Shown here: piece by piece, positions 11,601 through 22,530 of the stretch
Numbering within the stretch: position 1 is the stretch's first letter
How the letters are laid out: every line of letters begins with the position of its first letter
NCBI RefSeq assembly: GCF_019097595.1
Contig: NC_080719.1
Span: 14,172,001 to 14,236,000 of the forward strand
Reading direction: 5' to 3'
DNA length: 64,000 bases
DNA from: Hemibagrus wyckioides
Lineage: Eukaryota; Chordata; Actinopteri; Siluriformes; Bagridae
The notes under the pieces: generated by a model
The model's input: only the letters and a program-made list of their open reading frames with translations
Told to the model about the DNA's origin: nothing
Database searches by the model: none
Position numbers and translations under genes: made by a program

Positions 11601-11829
11601 ACACTACATGACTAATTAAATAGCATGAAATGTATTATGTGTCCGGCGAAATCATTAGAACAGTACCATTATATTTATTTTCCATAAACAGACCATTAGT
11701 ATTCACTTCAGCGCTCTCGCGTTCATTTTTATTCTGAAGACGTAAATCAGTTTGTAACAACTAATGGAGCGTGTATGCAAAAGACAAATGCTTTCTTCTC
11801 AGGAAATGCAATTTAAAATCTAATTCAGT

Positions 11830-11860
<31 letters not shown>

Positions 11861-13293
11861 ATGTGTGTGTGTGTTTGTGTGTTTGTGTGTGTAGCTGGCC
11901 ATGGGGAAAATGATGGAACAAGGCCCTGTCCTCATCATCACCTTCCAGGCCCAGCTGGTGATGGTGATCCGTAACACCAAGGGTGAAGTGGTGGAGGGTG
12001 ACCCGGTGAGTTATGATGCATATTGAGGAGGTGGGATTGTTGGCCCCTGGTTCACTAAGTGTCCAGGTGCTGGTCTGTTTTTTAGTTAAAACAATGTGTA
12101 ACATGGAACCCAAGTCCCAGAGCAACAGTTAGAGCTAATGTAGCACTTCACTCTGCCCTAGCACTAGCGTTCATTTTATTATTAAGTGTGTTGGCACACA
12201 CCTATGCAACAATCTGTGCAGGATATCTGCAAATGCAGAAGTATATATCAGAAAACCAGTAAACAGAAATTCTGCATATCACTGCTGTGGTCACTGGTAT
12301 GACATATACCTACAGAGAAACTAAGCAGCAGAAATTGTAGCTTTAGGCTACAAGTCATCAGTTAAAGGTAAAATAATAATTTTTGCCTGTTTTTTTCCCC
12401 CATTTTTGTCATTTCAGATCAGCTTTTATTAGCCTGGTGATATTGACTGGACCTGCTTTTGGTCAGAGCTGAATTAAGAAGCACATAAACACTGGCTGGC
12501 TCATTAATATGACATGAAGGCTTTCTGACAGCCTGTCGATGCGGTTTTAATGTAGATGGAGCTGTTTATTACAGCAGACCACTGACTGAGACACAAGACA
12601 GGACACTGAAGTAGCCAGGCCATTTTAGACCTTTAAGAGCCGAGAACATTCTGTTATTTAGACAGTAAAAGAGTCATTTTTCTGCATGATGATGCAGTCA
12701 GTTAGCCAAGTCTATTTCAACCAAGTTATGTTTCTCACATAACAGTATATTCACTCATTTAATTTAATATTGTGAATGTCTGTTTGTAATTTCATTTATC
12801 AGTGAACTAAGCATATAGCATTTGCTATGATAATTGTGGAACAGATTATTGGTTCAATAGACTTCCAATAAATGTTGATCATTAAGGCTCATGGTATCAG
12901 TGCAAAACTAAAGAATTAAGTCAGACAGGTTGATTGAGTACATTTGGAATAATTGGCAAAATGGGAAGATTAGATTTTCTTTTTAATGAACTATCCCTTC
13001 AAAAAAGGAATAGTGTCACTGCACGTCTCTTTCTCTCTCTCTCTCTTTCCCGGGACAATATTTTATCTGGGATTATCAGCCCTACTTCATACTCTGCATA
13101 TTTTAAGATATATAACAAGGTTCCTTAATGCATACGTGTTTCTCTTTCTGTCTGTGTGACCTCTGGTTCTTAGGAGAAAGTCCTCCGGATGATGTACGTT
13201 TGGGCTTTGTGTCGAGACCAGGAGGAGTTCAATCCCTATGCTGCCTGGAGGCTGCTGGACATCTCGGCTTCAAGCACAGAGCAGGTCCTCTGA
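4853..13293 (+). CDS. TIMM44: Mitochondrial import inner membrane translocase subunit TIM44, complete gene
   Basis: TIM44 is the matrix-side scaffold that tethers mtHsp70 and its J-proteins to the TIM23 channel in the presequence import motor. Coding exons: 4853-4882, 6214-6321, 6417-6593, 7551-7631, 8023-8172, 8299-8435, 8814-8899, 9997-10089, 10899-11023, 11109-11159, 11288-11377, 11895-12005, 13174-13293. All have GT donors and AG acceptors. They sum to 1359 nt, 452 codons plus TGA, the same length as I recall for human TIM44. The N-terminus is a presequence, the middle a charged helical region, and from about residue 258 comes the conserved C-terminal Tim44 domain ending in SASSTEQVL. No frameshift or stop interrupts it, so the gene looks functional. 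Exon edges were set by hand from splice sites and protein homology. Confidence 0.96.
5401..5408. promoter_or_regulatory. Perfect cAMP response element in TIMM44 intron 1
   Basis: TGACGTCA is the full palindromic CREB/ATF site, here embedded in a larger near-palindrome, CCCCTCTGACGTCACAGGGG (5396-5415). It lies about 550 bp into intron 1. Function is inferred. Confidence 0.4.
5425..5965 (-). mobile_element. Reverse-strand interspersed repeat, probably a non-LTR retrotransposon 3' end
   Basis: The left edge, TTCAAGATTCAAAGAACG followed by TTATTAATCCCAGGGAGA, looks like the reverse complement of a LINE/SINE tail of the kind that ends at 23608. The right part (CAGGGCCAGCCCTCCTTATT) also resembles fish repeats of this class. 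Short decayed ORFs on the minus strand do not add up to a domain. Confidence 0.5.
6417..8435 (+). CDS. TIMM44: TIMM44 exons 3-6: charged helical membrane/Hsp70-binding region
   Basis: Exons 6417-6593, 7551-7631, 8023-8172 and 8299-8435 encode residues 47-228. The sequence is rich in Lys and Glu (for example [16 protein letters not shown] and [16 protein letters not shown]), with heptad-like spacing. This region of TIM44 is known to bind TIM23 and mtHsp70. Intron 6 is phase 2 and splits a Glu codon. Confidence 0.9.
7325..7372 (+). mobile_element. SINE 3'-tail fragment in TIMM44 intron 3
   Basis: AAGTCACTCTGGATAAGGGC followed by ATCTGCCAAAT is the well-known 3' end of a widespread fish tRNA-derived SINE. 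Only the tail is present. Confidence 0.6.
8519..8660. repeat. (TC)n-(GT)n-(TATC)n compound microsatellite
   Basis: (TC)n at 8519-8555, a short GT run at 8556-8567, then about 23 TATC units. It lies in TIMM44 intron 6, about 150 bp before exon 7, and is probably polymorphic in length. Confidence 0.95.
8814..13293 (+). CDS. TIMM44: TIMM44 exons 7-13: C-terminal Tim44 domain
   Basis: Exons 7-13 encode residues 228-452. Recognisable blocks are [50 protein letters not shown] and [18 protein letters not shown]. The fold is the Tim44/MRPL45-like alpha+beta domain that contacts TIM23 and cardiolipin-containing membrane. Exon 12 is preceded by a (TG)n repeat instead of a normal pyrimidine tract (see findings). 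Confidence 0.93.
10490..10770 (+). repeat. Diverged minisatellite of the GTGTGGCCTCTG family
   Basis: Irregular copies of a unit about 32-40 bp long contain variants of AAGGTGTGGCCTCTG and of CCTGTCAGT or GGTCAGTC, in TIMM44 intron 8. The same unit recurs at 14190-14580 and, inverted, at 33795-33935. Confidence 0.6.
11829..11894. repeat. (TG)n run forming the 3' splice-site region of TIMM44 exon 12
   Basis: GT repeats with TATG and TTTG interruptions run right up to the TAG acceptor (11892-11894). There is no ordinary CT-rich tract between the repeat and the exon. UG-rich tracts at acceptors are known binding sites for TDP-43 and CELF-type proteins. Confidence 0.9.
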
Positions 13294-13564
13294 GGAGCCT
13301 GAATGTGGACACACAAACGCAAACACACGGCTCAGGATGGAAGGAAGTGGCTGTGCACACACACTCCACTGTGTGACACTTTCCCTGAAGCATGACTGTA
13401 CTACATGAGCCGTGTCGTATCACTGGACCTGAGAGTGATGTCACACGGTTGGATGTACGTGACTCTCGCTGATTGTGTTGCATTTCCACTGCAGATTTGT
13501 GTTCAGTTCGTCCCTATGCAGTGGGGTGTGTGGAAAAGCAGTGCCATTTATATCAAATAATGAC

Positions 13565-13694
13565 CTTAAAGGGATAGTTCAAACGGATATTCTAACTTCG
13601 CTACGGATAGTGGAAAAGTTCAAAAGCCAACGTAATTCTAAAATCCACCTATTATTAGCTACATTAGCATTTTTGCCCAGACTATATCTTTAAT
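13565..13694. mobile_element. 130-bp MITE-like element in the TIMM44 3'UTR
   Basis: The left arm TTAAAGGGATAGTT and the right arm, whose reverse complement is TTAAAGATATAGTC, form imperfect terminal inverted repeats. A copy of the same right end is at about 28370-28390. It lies between the stop codon and the best poly(A) signal, so it would be transcribed with TIMM44. Confidence 0.5.
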
Positions 13695-13739
13695 GGTTGA
13701 GATTTGTATAATACAATCATTCCCAGAAGTTTATGATCA

Positions 13740-13745
13740 AATAAA
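13740..13745 (+). terminator. Candidate TIMM44 polyadenylation signal
   Basis: AATAAA about 450 nt after the TIMM44 stop codon. It is the first canonical hexamer in that interval; later ones exist, so use is inferred. Confidence 0.45.
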
Positions 13746-14189
13746 CTATAACTGTAAGAACATATTTGAAGTATTTAATCACATTTAAAAATGTGGCAAA
13801 TGTTTGCAAAACTGATCCTTAAACAGGAAGTTCCACGCACTGTAACATAATTTTTCACTGTTTTTTTTTAAGTTACAGCATGTAATACAGTGTTAAAGTA
13901 AAATCAAATTATACTATAATTAAAAAAAAGAACCAGGAAAGAAATTCTGCTGTTGCTAAGGCATAGACCGACACATTAAAACTGAATTTTAAAATAAATA
14001 AGTGAAAAAGGTTCAATGTGTAAATGAGATCCATTGTGAATGTTTGAAACAAACATAAATTCATGTTGAAGGACAGGTTTCGCCAGAATGAAATTCATGA
14101 GGATATGTTTTGTTTGAAGCTTCTAATGAGCCATAAGGCATAAGTAGCTAACAATTAAAGGAAGATGATCACAAAAGACTGCATAAGGG

Positions 14190-14580
14190 GGCATGGCCTC
14201 TGTGCCTGTCAGTCATAGAAGGGGTGTGCCCTCTGTACCTGTCAGTCATAGAAGGGGTGTGCCATCTGTGCCTGTCAGCGTCATAGAAGGGGGGTGGTCT
14301 CTGTGCCTGTCAGTCATAGAAGGGGTGTGCTCTCTGTACCTGTCAGTCATAGAAGGGGGGTGTGGCCTCTGTGCCTGTCAGCGTCATAGAAGGGGGGTGG
14401 CCTCTGTGCCTGTTGGTGTCATAGAAGGGGGGTGGCCTCTGTGCCTGTTGGTGTCATTGAAGTGGGGGTGGCCTCTGTGCCTGTCAGAGTCTCTACAATC
14501 TACGACTGAGAGTTTCAGCAAAAGAGGTGTGGTGTCTGTACCTGTTGGTCTCAGTGAATGAGAAGTAGCCTCTAGCACTT
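14190..14580 (+). repeat. Minisatellite, about 33-bp unit, GTGTGGCCTCTGTGCCTGTC
   Basis: Roughly nine tandem copies of a 30-37 bp unit, with the pattern CATAGAAGGGGTGTG, then CCTCTGTGCCTGTCAGT. Copies 1-8 are well conserved and the last ones are diverged. It opens a 122-aa frame made of VPVSHRRGV-type repeats, which is an artefact of the repeat. Confidence 0.9.
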
Positions 14581-14639
14581 TTATTCCACTAAAATTGATT
14601 TGTTTACCGACTCCCATTGAAACTGCTCTAAATCATACA

Positions 14640-15680
14640 CTAACTTGTGGGCTGCTTCAAATATATTTGATTGTTAATCCCTTACAGTGTGTATTATATC
14701 TTCTCCAAAAAGCAGATGCACACTATAGCATGAGAATGGGGGTTGGCTGACACAGACATGGGGGTTGGATTTATATTCCAGCACTGAAAAAAATGATGAA
14801 CAAGCGCAAGCATTCATCCATCGCTGAGCTCGGCTATTTCAGGCCTGTCTGCCATGATAAATCCCCCTGCTGAGGCTCACAGCTCCTCAACACCCACATC
14901 CCTTGATATGATTCTTGTGGGTGCCAGCGAATACAACACACCTCCACAACCTGCTCCTGCCTGAAACCATATGCAATTGTGTGTTAACACCAATACATTT
15001 AGCCGATAAAACACCTCTGACTCTCCGCAAGCATAAAATCTGTGCATTATCAAGAACAATTCCTTTATTAGCAGAATTAGAAAAGGTCATCCCTCGCTAC
15101 TTTTCACAGGCTTGTGACTCGGAGAGAGCATGCTTTAGAATAAATAGCACGTCTTGAAGTTTCCACAAATGGCCAACGGCGTGAAGAGACATGCAGGAAC
15201 ACTGAGGTGGCAGATTAGAGACACTTTGTACAGGTGTGTACAAAGATAGTGGCTGTGTGTCTGCATGCAGGAGCCTCATGAGCATCACGGTTCTTCAGTG
15301 GTCGCCAAAAGCCCTGTCAGAATCCAGAAGCGAGCTCGTGCCGAAATTAAATTTGTGATCACCCCAGACAGACACACCAACTCGGTTACTAAAAGCCATA
15401 AGGCAGATTCTTTTAACGAGAATCTATAATTCTGTCCAGGAAGGAAGCAATGGCTAATTTGGTTTGTATTGATCACGGAGTCTTGTCCCGGCTTGACAAT
15501 GTCCCGATTGTGGCTTTCAGGAGAACACTTTATCACCAGATTTAACGTGAATGCAGACATGCGTCGGTTGTGCTCCAGACCAGAATAAATCGCACTCAGC
15601 TCTCAGCTCTCTGGTGGTCAACTGAAGTCCCTGCTTCAAAACCAGCACAAATAGCAAAACAAAACAATTTGGCAAGATAG
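14640..15680. other. Single-copy-looking noncoding DNA
   Basis: I see no gene or recognised repeat here. GC content is somewhat higher around 14830-15320 and codon-like ORFs are short and on both strands. A conserved noncoding element is possible but cannot be judged without alignment. Confidence 0.3.
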
Positions 15681-15682
15681 CA

Positions 15683-16010
15683 AATTAAATTTTATTGGTC
15701 ACGTACACAATCCTCCACAATACGACATGCAGTGAAATTTTTTTTTTTCGTCATAAAAATAAGTATAGACTAAGTATAGAGTTACAATAAGAAAAAAAAG
15801 ATGATGTAGGATGGCAGAATAATAGTGCAGATATGTGCAATTGTAATGCAATATATGCTGTGCAGAATCTAGTTGAGGCAATGCATAGAGAAGTCCTAAA
15901 AAGTCCAAGTTCTATGTGTTGTCCTGGTTGAGGTAATGACTGGCCTGCAGGAAGAAACTCATCCTCTTTCTCTCTGTGTTGGTCTACCGGGAGTGAAAGC
16001 ACAACAGAGA
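15683..16010 (-). mobile_element. Interspersed repeat, reverse strand, retroposon-like 3' end
   Basis: AATTTTATTGGTCACGTACA followed by a region ending GACATGCAGTGAAATTT is the reverse complement of a common fish repeat tail (the AAATTTCACTGCATGTC type). The body up to 16010 looks like the same reverse-strand repeat. Assignment is from recall of fish repeats. Confidence 0.5.
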
Positions 16011-16437
16011 GAAGAGACCATTGATATCAAACTGAATCAGTGTTGCTTTACTCAGCTGTGTTAGTAGTAACGATGTTGGCTGGATAACATTTTCTTTAGT
16101 TTTGCTCTTGATTAATGGAAGTCTATCTCACCCAAAGTCTTTTCAGTAAACAAATGCTGAATTCTTTATTTACTTCAGTCTCATTTATAAACTAAACAGT
16201 TCAGTGGATTTAAATGGAGCTATATATATATTTTTTAAGGGATAAACATGACATGGAGACCTGCAATGCAGCCAGACAGGAAGCTGAGTTACTTGTACCA
16301 CCCTGAAGATGATTATTTTCTAGTGACATTCACTGTTTTTATCCAAGGAACCAGAAACTGTTACAAAGAGCTGACATTGGAGACTCTTTCCATAAACATT
16401 AAACATTCCCACACAGAAAACTTCACCAGAGCAACAA

Positions 16438-16439
16438 CA

Positions 16440-16476
<37 letters not shown>

Positions 16477-16477
16477 T
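16438..16477. repeat. (ATT)n microsatellite
   Basis: Uninterrupted ATT units in intergenic DNA. Confidence 0.9.
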
Positions 16478-16479
16478 AG

Positions 16480-18160
16480 ATGTTTATAGATTAAAGTTAT
16501 TCATACTGACTGCATATCTAAGTGAGAACACTGAAGAACAAGATGAATCTTTAGCCAGAAATATACATTTTCTATGAGAGTTTCATTATTTGTCAGCTAC
16601 ATTAGCATCATATTCATTATTGGTTAGCTACATTAGCATGATATCTCCAGTGAAAAACTACAGAAACAAACATGACGGCTGTATTTAAGGTGGTGATTGG
16701 GGTCAATTTGATTTAGTTTTTCATCCAAGTGAATCACCAAACAATGAAATCTCTTCATAAAAGTCTGAAATGATAGCAGTGAAGTCAAACATTGCTGCTG
16801 ATAAAAGTTTAATGCTGATATCTTCATTGTGTCAGTGACGGCATCAGATATAAACTTTAGCAAAAGGAAAAATCCTAATCCTTCAGTGATGCACTTGAAG
16901 AGAAGTAGTGGATGAATTAGTATGCTTACACTCATAAAATCTTCCTAGCAAGAAATTACAGCTTTATACGCTTTGAAATATTAATGTTGAAGTGTCAGAG
17001 TGGCATGTTTGGGTGTAAATCCTCATGGCTTTATGGGGCCTGCCTCAGGAGCGCAGTGAAACAGGCTGAGCTCAGCTGCACAGCACAAATTCCCATCAGT
17101 CATCTCTCACGCAGCATGTTAACATGTGTCCATCGTCTCCCACACGCTTTCAGCTCCCAGCATCTACGCTGCCTCGGTTCTCACACTTGACCGTTGCTCA
17201 TCCATAAATTTCAAGCAATTTCACTGGTATTGATTTCACCAGTAAAGATTTTTCATGTGTGTAACACGCTCTGGCAGATGTTAGCTTTGTCCGCAATTCA
17301 TAAATAATATAAACCAAAAGAATATCTTTATTTATGTAGCACTTTTTCTCTGAGCTTTACACAGAAGATGAAAGTATTAATGATCAGCCATTAATAAACT
17401 AATATTTATAGAAAATGATTCAAATCATGAAAATAACCAAGAATGATCAATAAATCAGGCTAAACAATTGACTAAACTATTTAAAATAATTACATTTAAT
17501 ATCATCCAGAATTTTTTAAGAAAATGAGTTTAATAAAACATATATTACGATACAAATACAATGTGCTCTCTTGTCATTGTTTCATTATATCGTTGCCTAC
17601 TTTTTTTTTGTCTTCTGAAGCATGATGAGTTTGAGCCAACGCAGCCAAGACAGAGGGTGCCAACATTTTTCAACCCACGATAAATCACAAGGAGAATGCC
17701 AAAACAAGTGTGGATGGTGTGCATCTGTTCTGTTTTGTTCCTTGCCACAAAGTCTCAAGCAAACAATTACATAGAATGTCCTTGTATGCTATAGAATTAT
17801 GATTTCCCTTCACTGGAACTAAGGAGCCGATAGAACGGCTTGTTAGTCAAGTTTCATCTCCTTAGACAGTGAATTTCACACAATTTCACAACTATCATGT
17901 TTCTGCTTAGCTGTGTGCTCTAATGAAACATTCAATATGACATTCATTATACATGCATGGCTATAGGGGACAGAATGATTCCAAATTGCTGTATGGAAAA
18001 ATGTGATTCTAGTCCAGTGTGGCTACCCTGAAAATAGCCTATTAAACTGAATGCTTATGTTTTCCTCAGTCTGATGCTTTTTTTTCACGTAACATCACTG
18101 AATGGATCTGAAAGTAGTTTGATGAAGATATTTATAAAAAGGATTATGTGTAAACTTGGC
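16480..18160. other. Noncoding AT-rich DNA
   Basis: No gene is seen. Two copies of AGCTACATTAGCAT at about 16598 and 16625 also match 13650-13665, pointing to fragments of the MITE family found in the TIMM44 3'UTR. Confidence 0.3.
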
Positions 18161-18164
18161 CAAA

Positions 18165-18390
18165 TTGGCAGTGGTAGCTCAAGGCTCTGGGTTGTTGATC
18201 AGAAGTTTGGGGTTCAAACCCCAGCACTGCCAAGCTGCCTTGAGCAAGGCCTACAACACCCCCTGTTCCAGGGGTGCTACATCTTGGCTGACCCTGTGCT
18301 CTGACCTCAACCCTCCAAGGATAGGATTTGTGAAGAAAGGGTTTCACTGTGCAGTAATGTATTTGTGACAAATAAAGAATACTTAATTTA
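18165..18390 (+). mobile_element. tRNA-derived SINE
   Basis: The 5' part carries Pol III promoter-like boxes: an A box near 18172-18184 (TGGTAGCTCAAGG) and a B box at 18211-18221 (GGTTCAAACCC). The middle, CAGCACTGCCAAGCTGCC, then GAGCAAGGCC, and an AT-rich tail ending in AATAAAGAATACTTAA fit a fish SINE. It is not a functional tRNA gene because the acceptor stem does not pair. Confidence 0.7.
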
Positions 18391-18399
18391 AAATATTCA

Positions 18400-19420
18400 G
18401 TGAAAAAGTGAAAAAAAAATAGTACAGAAGCATACATTTGTATAGTACAGTGTGCTTAAGTTGTGCAACAGGTATTTACTTTTTATTTTTTGAGACAGGA
18501 AACAGCTTTTAATTGTCCTTGTTGTCTTGCTAAAAGTACAGTGCATGCTCTTTCCTATTCTCAAACTGACACGTCGCTCAAGGAAGCAGTGTCTTAGCAC
18601 TGATCAGAGAGAGGCATGTCATTCTTCTTCATGGCTGAGCCTGAGCTATGAGTGAGTGAGCATGAACTGTGTTTGCCATATTATATGGCGGTATCATGTG
18701 TACACTGCTGAAAGAACATCTCATTAGCATGTGGAGAGTGACAGTTTGTCCATGAGCTGTCTACTGTAATAAATAGCCGTATTAAAGTGCGATACAGCTG
18801 CTCTGAGCCGCGGCTTGCTCGCCTATGAAACGGTGGGCATGGTGCAACAAGGCTGCTGTGCTTTGATAGATGAGCCCTACACCTCTGTTACGCATTTAAA
18901 GAACAGAAGGGGGAGAGAGATGGAGAGATTTAGGAAGACGGCCAAGCTTTTGATCAAATATGGAAAGACAGGAAATTAAACCATGGACAAAAATATATAG
19001 AAATCATCCTTTGTGGGGTTTTTTTCCATGCTGATGACTGATTAAAAGAACAGAGCCCATTTAATTTTTAATGGAGTAGTCCAGTCCTGATCTGAGTCTT
19101 AACTAGGATAAAAGATTGAATATCATGCAATCTGCATACTGAAAAAAGACACAGCTATCAGAAGAGTGTGATTCTGGAGTTAGGGCAGAAAATCTGAAAA
19201 TCACAGAAGAGAAAGAGTTTACATATGAGGAGAAAATTCTACAGATAATGCCTACCTACTTAATCTGTAATATGTATCACCAAAAAGAATGGCTGTATCT
19301 CTTTTTTCATTAAGTATATAATCCATTTATGTGAACAAATTAAAGTAATTTGGAGATAGAAATAGAGCAGACAGGTCTCCTTCTGTGGTACTGAAGGCCT
19401 CCATCACTGGTACATTTTAC
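18400..19420. other. Noncoding intergenic DNA
   Basis: No gene is recognised. The interval around 18610-18900 is more GC-balanced, with no repeat signature seen, so it is the most likely place here for a conserved regulatory element; this is only a guess. Confidence 0.25.
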
Positions 19421-19425
19421 ATGTA

Positions 19426-19715
19426 CACTTTTTGGCCACAGGTTTCTGGACACATGACCATCAAATCTTCCCCAACCAGTTGCCACAAGGTTCAAAGACC
19501 ACAATTATCTCTGATATATCTCTTATGGCCAAGGCTCATTGATGTATGTGGGGAGTGAAGGCTAGTCCGTGTGATCCGATCCAACAGACGAGCTACTATT
19601 GCTCAAATTGCTGTAGAAGTTCATGCTGGTTCTGATAGAAAGGTGTCAGAATGCACAGTGCATGACAGGTTAGAGCTGTTTTGGCAGGTGGTCGTAATGT
19701 TATTCCCAATCGGTG
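19426..19715 (+). mobile_element. Two abutting Tc1-like fragments
   Basis: The left piece starts after TA with CACTTTTTGGCCACAGG, a Tc1-like terminus. The right piece, about 19550-19715, holds transposase-derived sequence (GATCCGATCCAACAGACGAG) and ends in ATTCCCAATCGGTG before TA, the terminus of the 55701 family. Internal deletions have removed the rest. Confidence 0.6.
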
Positions 19716-20429
19716 TATAATGGGCAAGTGTAAGGATCTGAGCGACTTTTACAAGGAGCAAAAAGAAGATTTAAAGCTGAAAAATGTAAAATCCATCAGT
19801 TTTGCCCATTCAGCTAGAATAAGTCAGGGATCTTGTGGAAATAACCTTTATACAACTTTCCAAATGGCTTTTATGTTTTGCCAGTTCCACAGGCAGTGTA
19901 TCAGTGTTTCTTTATCCTCCTGATCTGAAATAATCCTGTTGCAATTTTGATTAATTTACTTTAACAGCACCTTTGACAGTAGTTTTGGCTGTAAGGCAAA
20001 TGACAGGCTTATATTAATGTGCTTGTTCCAATATGTTTCTATAGTAACAACTTACACAGGGGCTTGTATTGATGATGCACATAGGGGCTTCTACTGATGT
20101 AATCTCACATCTCTAACTGTTGATATGTTTACATAAAGAGACGTTTATTTAACATGTGTTATAGGGTCTCTTGTGTTTCTTCATTGTAACAGTCAGAGGT
20201 ACAGTGTATAAATTCCCCATCATAGGGAAAATCTTAAGGACAGAGCAGTTTACCAACATAAACAGAGCTAGTGGAAATGTACCTTGACACCAATGATTAA
20301 TACTCAGTAGGTTACTCATGTCTGTAGCAGTACTGGTACTGCCTTGTGCATATTTTCATTCTGAATGTATCCCAACAGACAACCTGATTTTAAATAAATA
20401 AAAGTATAAAAAAGCTATAGTTTTATATA

Positions 20430-20945
20430 CACTCAACATTCACTTTAAAAGAAATGCCTGTACATCTGCTCATGTATGCAGTTATCCAATCAGTCAAACA
20501 TGCGGCTGCAGCACAACATAAAATCACGCAGATACAGGTCAAGAGCTTTATATAATGTTTTCTTCAGTCTTGAGAATGGGGAAAAACTGTAGCCTTTGTG
20601 ATTTTTACCATGGCATGGCTGGCTTTTCAGTGTTTCAGTAATAACTCAACTCTGGCTTTTCATACATTGATGAGATATGTTATGTTGATAAGAGAGTTCA
20701 GAGGAAAATGCCCAGATTGATTCAAGCTGCTGGAAGTATATAGTAACTCATATAATTACTCTTTACAACTGTGGTCAGAAGAAAAGTATCTCAGCATGCA
20801 CAAAATATGGAGGTTGATGGGATACAGCAGCAGATAACCATCCTGGGGTCCACTCGAGCCAGCCAAGAACAGGAATCTGAGGCTATCATGTGCATAAGAC
20901 ATCTGAAGACTGGGGAAAAAAAATCACCTGGCCTTCAATTGTCCA
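20430..20945 (+). mobile_element. Tc1-like transposon relic, second family
   Basis: It starts after TA with CACTCAACATTCACTTT and runs into decayed transposase coding sequence, for example the region encoding the GATACAGCAGCAGATAACC and CCAAGAACAGGAATCTGAGG blocks. The right terminus is missing. A solo terminus of the same family is at 48737-48773. No intact ORF remains. Confidence 0.65.
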
Positions 20946-21547
20946 TTGTCTGTTAGTCTGTGCCCAGATTCTTTTTCTTGGCTGGTTGGATAACTGTATA
21001 AATAAACATGTCTGTGAGTGTGTCTCTGCAGTGATGATGGGAGACTGACTCTCACTTCCAGAGGCTTTAGTGTGGCCATGATCCCTCCATGTAAGGAAAT
21101 CTTTCTAAATGTGGTCGACTTAATGATTAATGCAGTGTGATTAAAGGGGGCCTCACCCGTAAGAAACATCGCTTAATTTGGCCACCACAATTAACTGTGC
21201 CACTCCCTTTTTTCCATAAGTAACATCATTTATTATTTATGTGCTCTGGGTCAGTAAGGCTTCATTTCAAACCAGCTGTAATTACATTGGAAATGGCATT
21301 TCATTAGTTAACTGTCATTTTAGCTTTGGAGAATAAATGAGTTCCAGGCTGTTCTAATATCTAATGTTTTAAAACCCTGTGAACAGTAAAATCCTCAGTA
21401 TTAAATTAACTCTTTGCTCATTTGTGATTTTACAGAATATATAGAAACATCAATTTATGAATTTAGAATCAAAGAATAAAGCCTTTCTGATGATTTGTAA
21501 GCTTTACCTTTACCATTACTACATGCATACATATTGCCAGTTTCATT

Positions 21548-21654
<107 letters not shown>

Positions 21655-22530
21655 CTTAAAATAATTCAAAGTCATATTTAAAATCAAAAAGGTGCTTTAG
21701 GTTGTTAAGCTTCTACATGGATCCTTTTCTGAAAATGAATCCTTTATGGTTTCTCCCAGAGGAACTCTGCAGGTTGAACTCTGATTTTGAAATCTGTTTT
21801 AATGGATTATGTTAAAGTTAAATTTAACTTTATTTAAATTAGATCTAATGAAACGTATAATTCATAATGTCTATAATTAAATTCAAATTCCAGTAGTCAG
21901 ATGTACTCGATTTAAGTCTAGATCATAGCAACAGAAATATAATTCATGAAGTTCTTTATTTTCAGTAAAACTTGGCAGAACCAAAATAAGTGTTCTTCGA
22001 GCAGTAGCTGCTTTAGATTTGAAATGGGTTTTACTAGTTATACACTATTTACAAGTAAAACCCGAGAAATCTATCACGATTTAGGGACATGCCTAATTAC
22101 ATTTTTTTTCAAATAGTTAATTTAAATAAATAAACTTACTCACGGTTTATGCATGCTGAGGTTCATGCTTTTTAAGTAGTAATGTAGTAAATAATGTTAG
22201 GTAAGGGATCCTTCATGTAAAGTAAATAAAATCTGATCATGATGCACTAGGTCTTCATGTCACTGTCTTCCTGACTTGCTTAGTAAATTATATGAGTGCC
22301 AATGTGTTCTGACATTCGTCAGTCAACCGAATCAAATATCAACTGGAGACCATTCAATTTAATTCATTCCAATTCACCACTGTTTACTATTTATGTTTCT
22401 GATGTTATGACAGATTTATAATAATCACTAAAAAAGATCCTTTTGTTTGAATTATTTTTTATATTTTAAATAGGGGATATTAGCTAAGCAGGCTGAAATA
22501 ATAAACAAGATGAAGAATCACTAAAAGGTG

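Noticed and set aside
14193..14561. 122-aa frame of VPVSHRRGV repeats
   Set aside because: Produced by a minisatellite whose unit lengths vary and shift frame; no start context or splice support, and the antisense strand is equally open.
18165..18230. A tRNA gene
   Set aside because: A and B boxes are present but the acceptor and anticodon stems do not pair; the sequence continues as a SINE.
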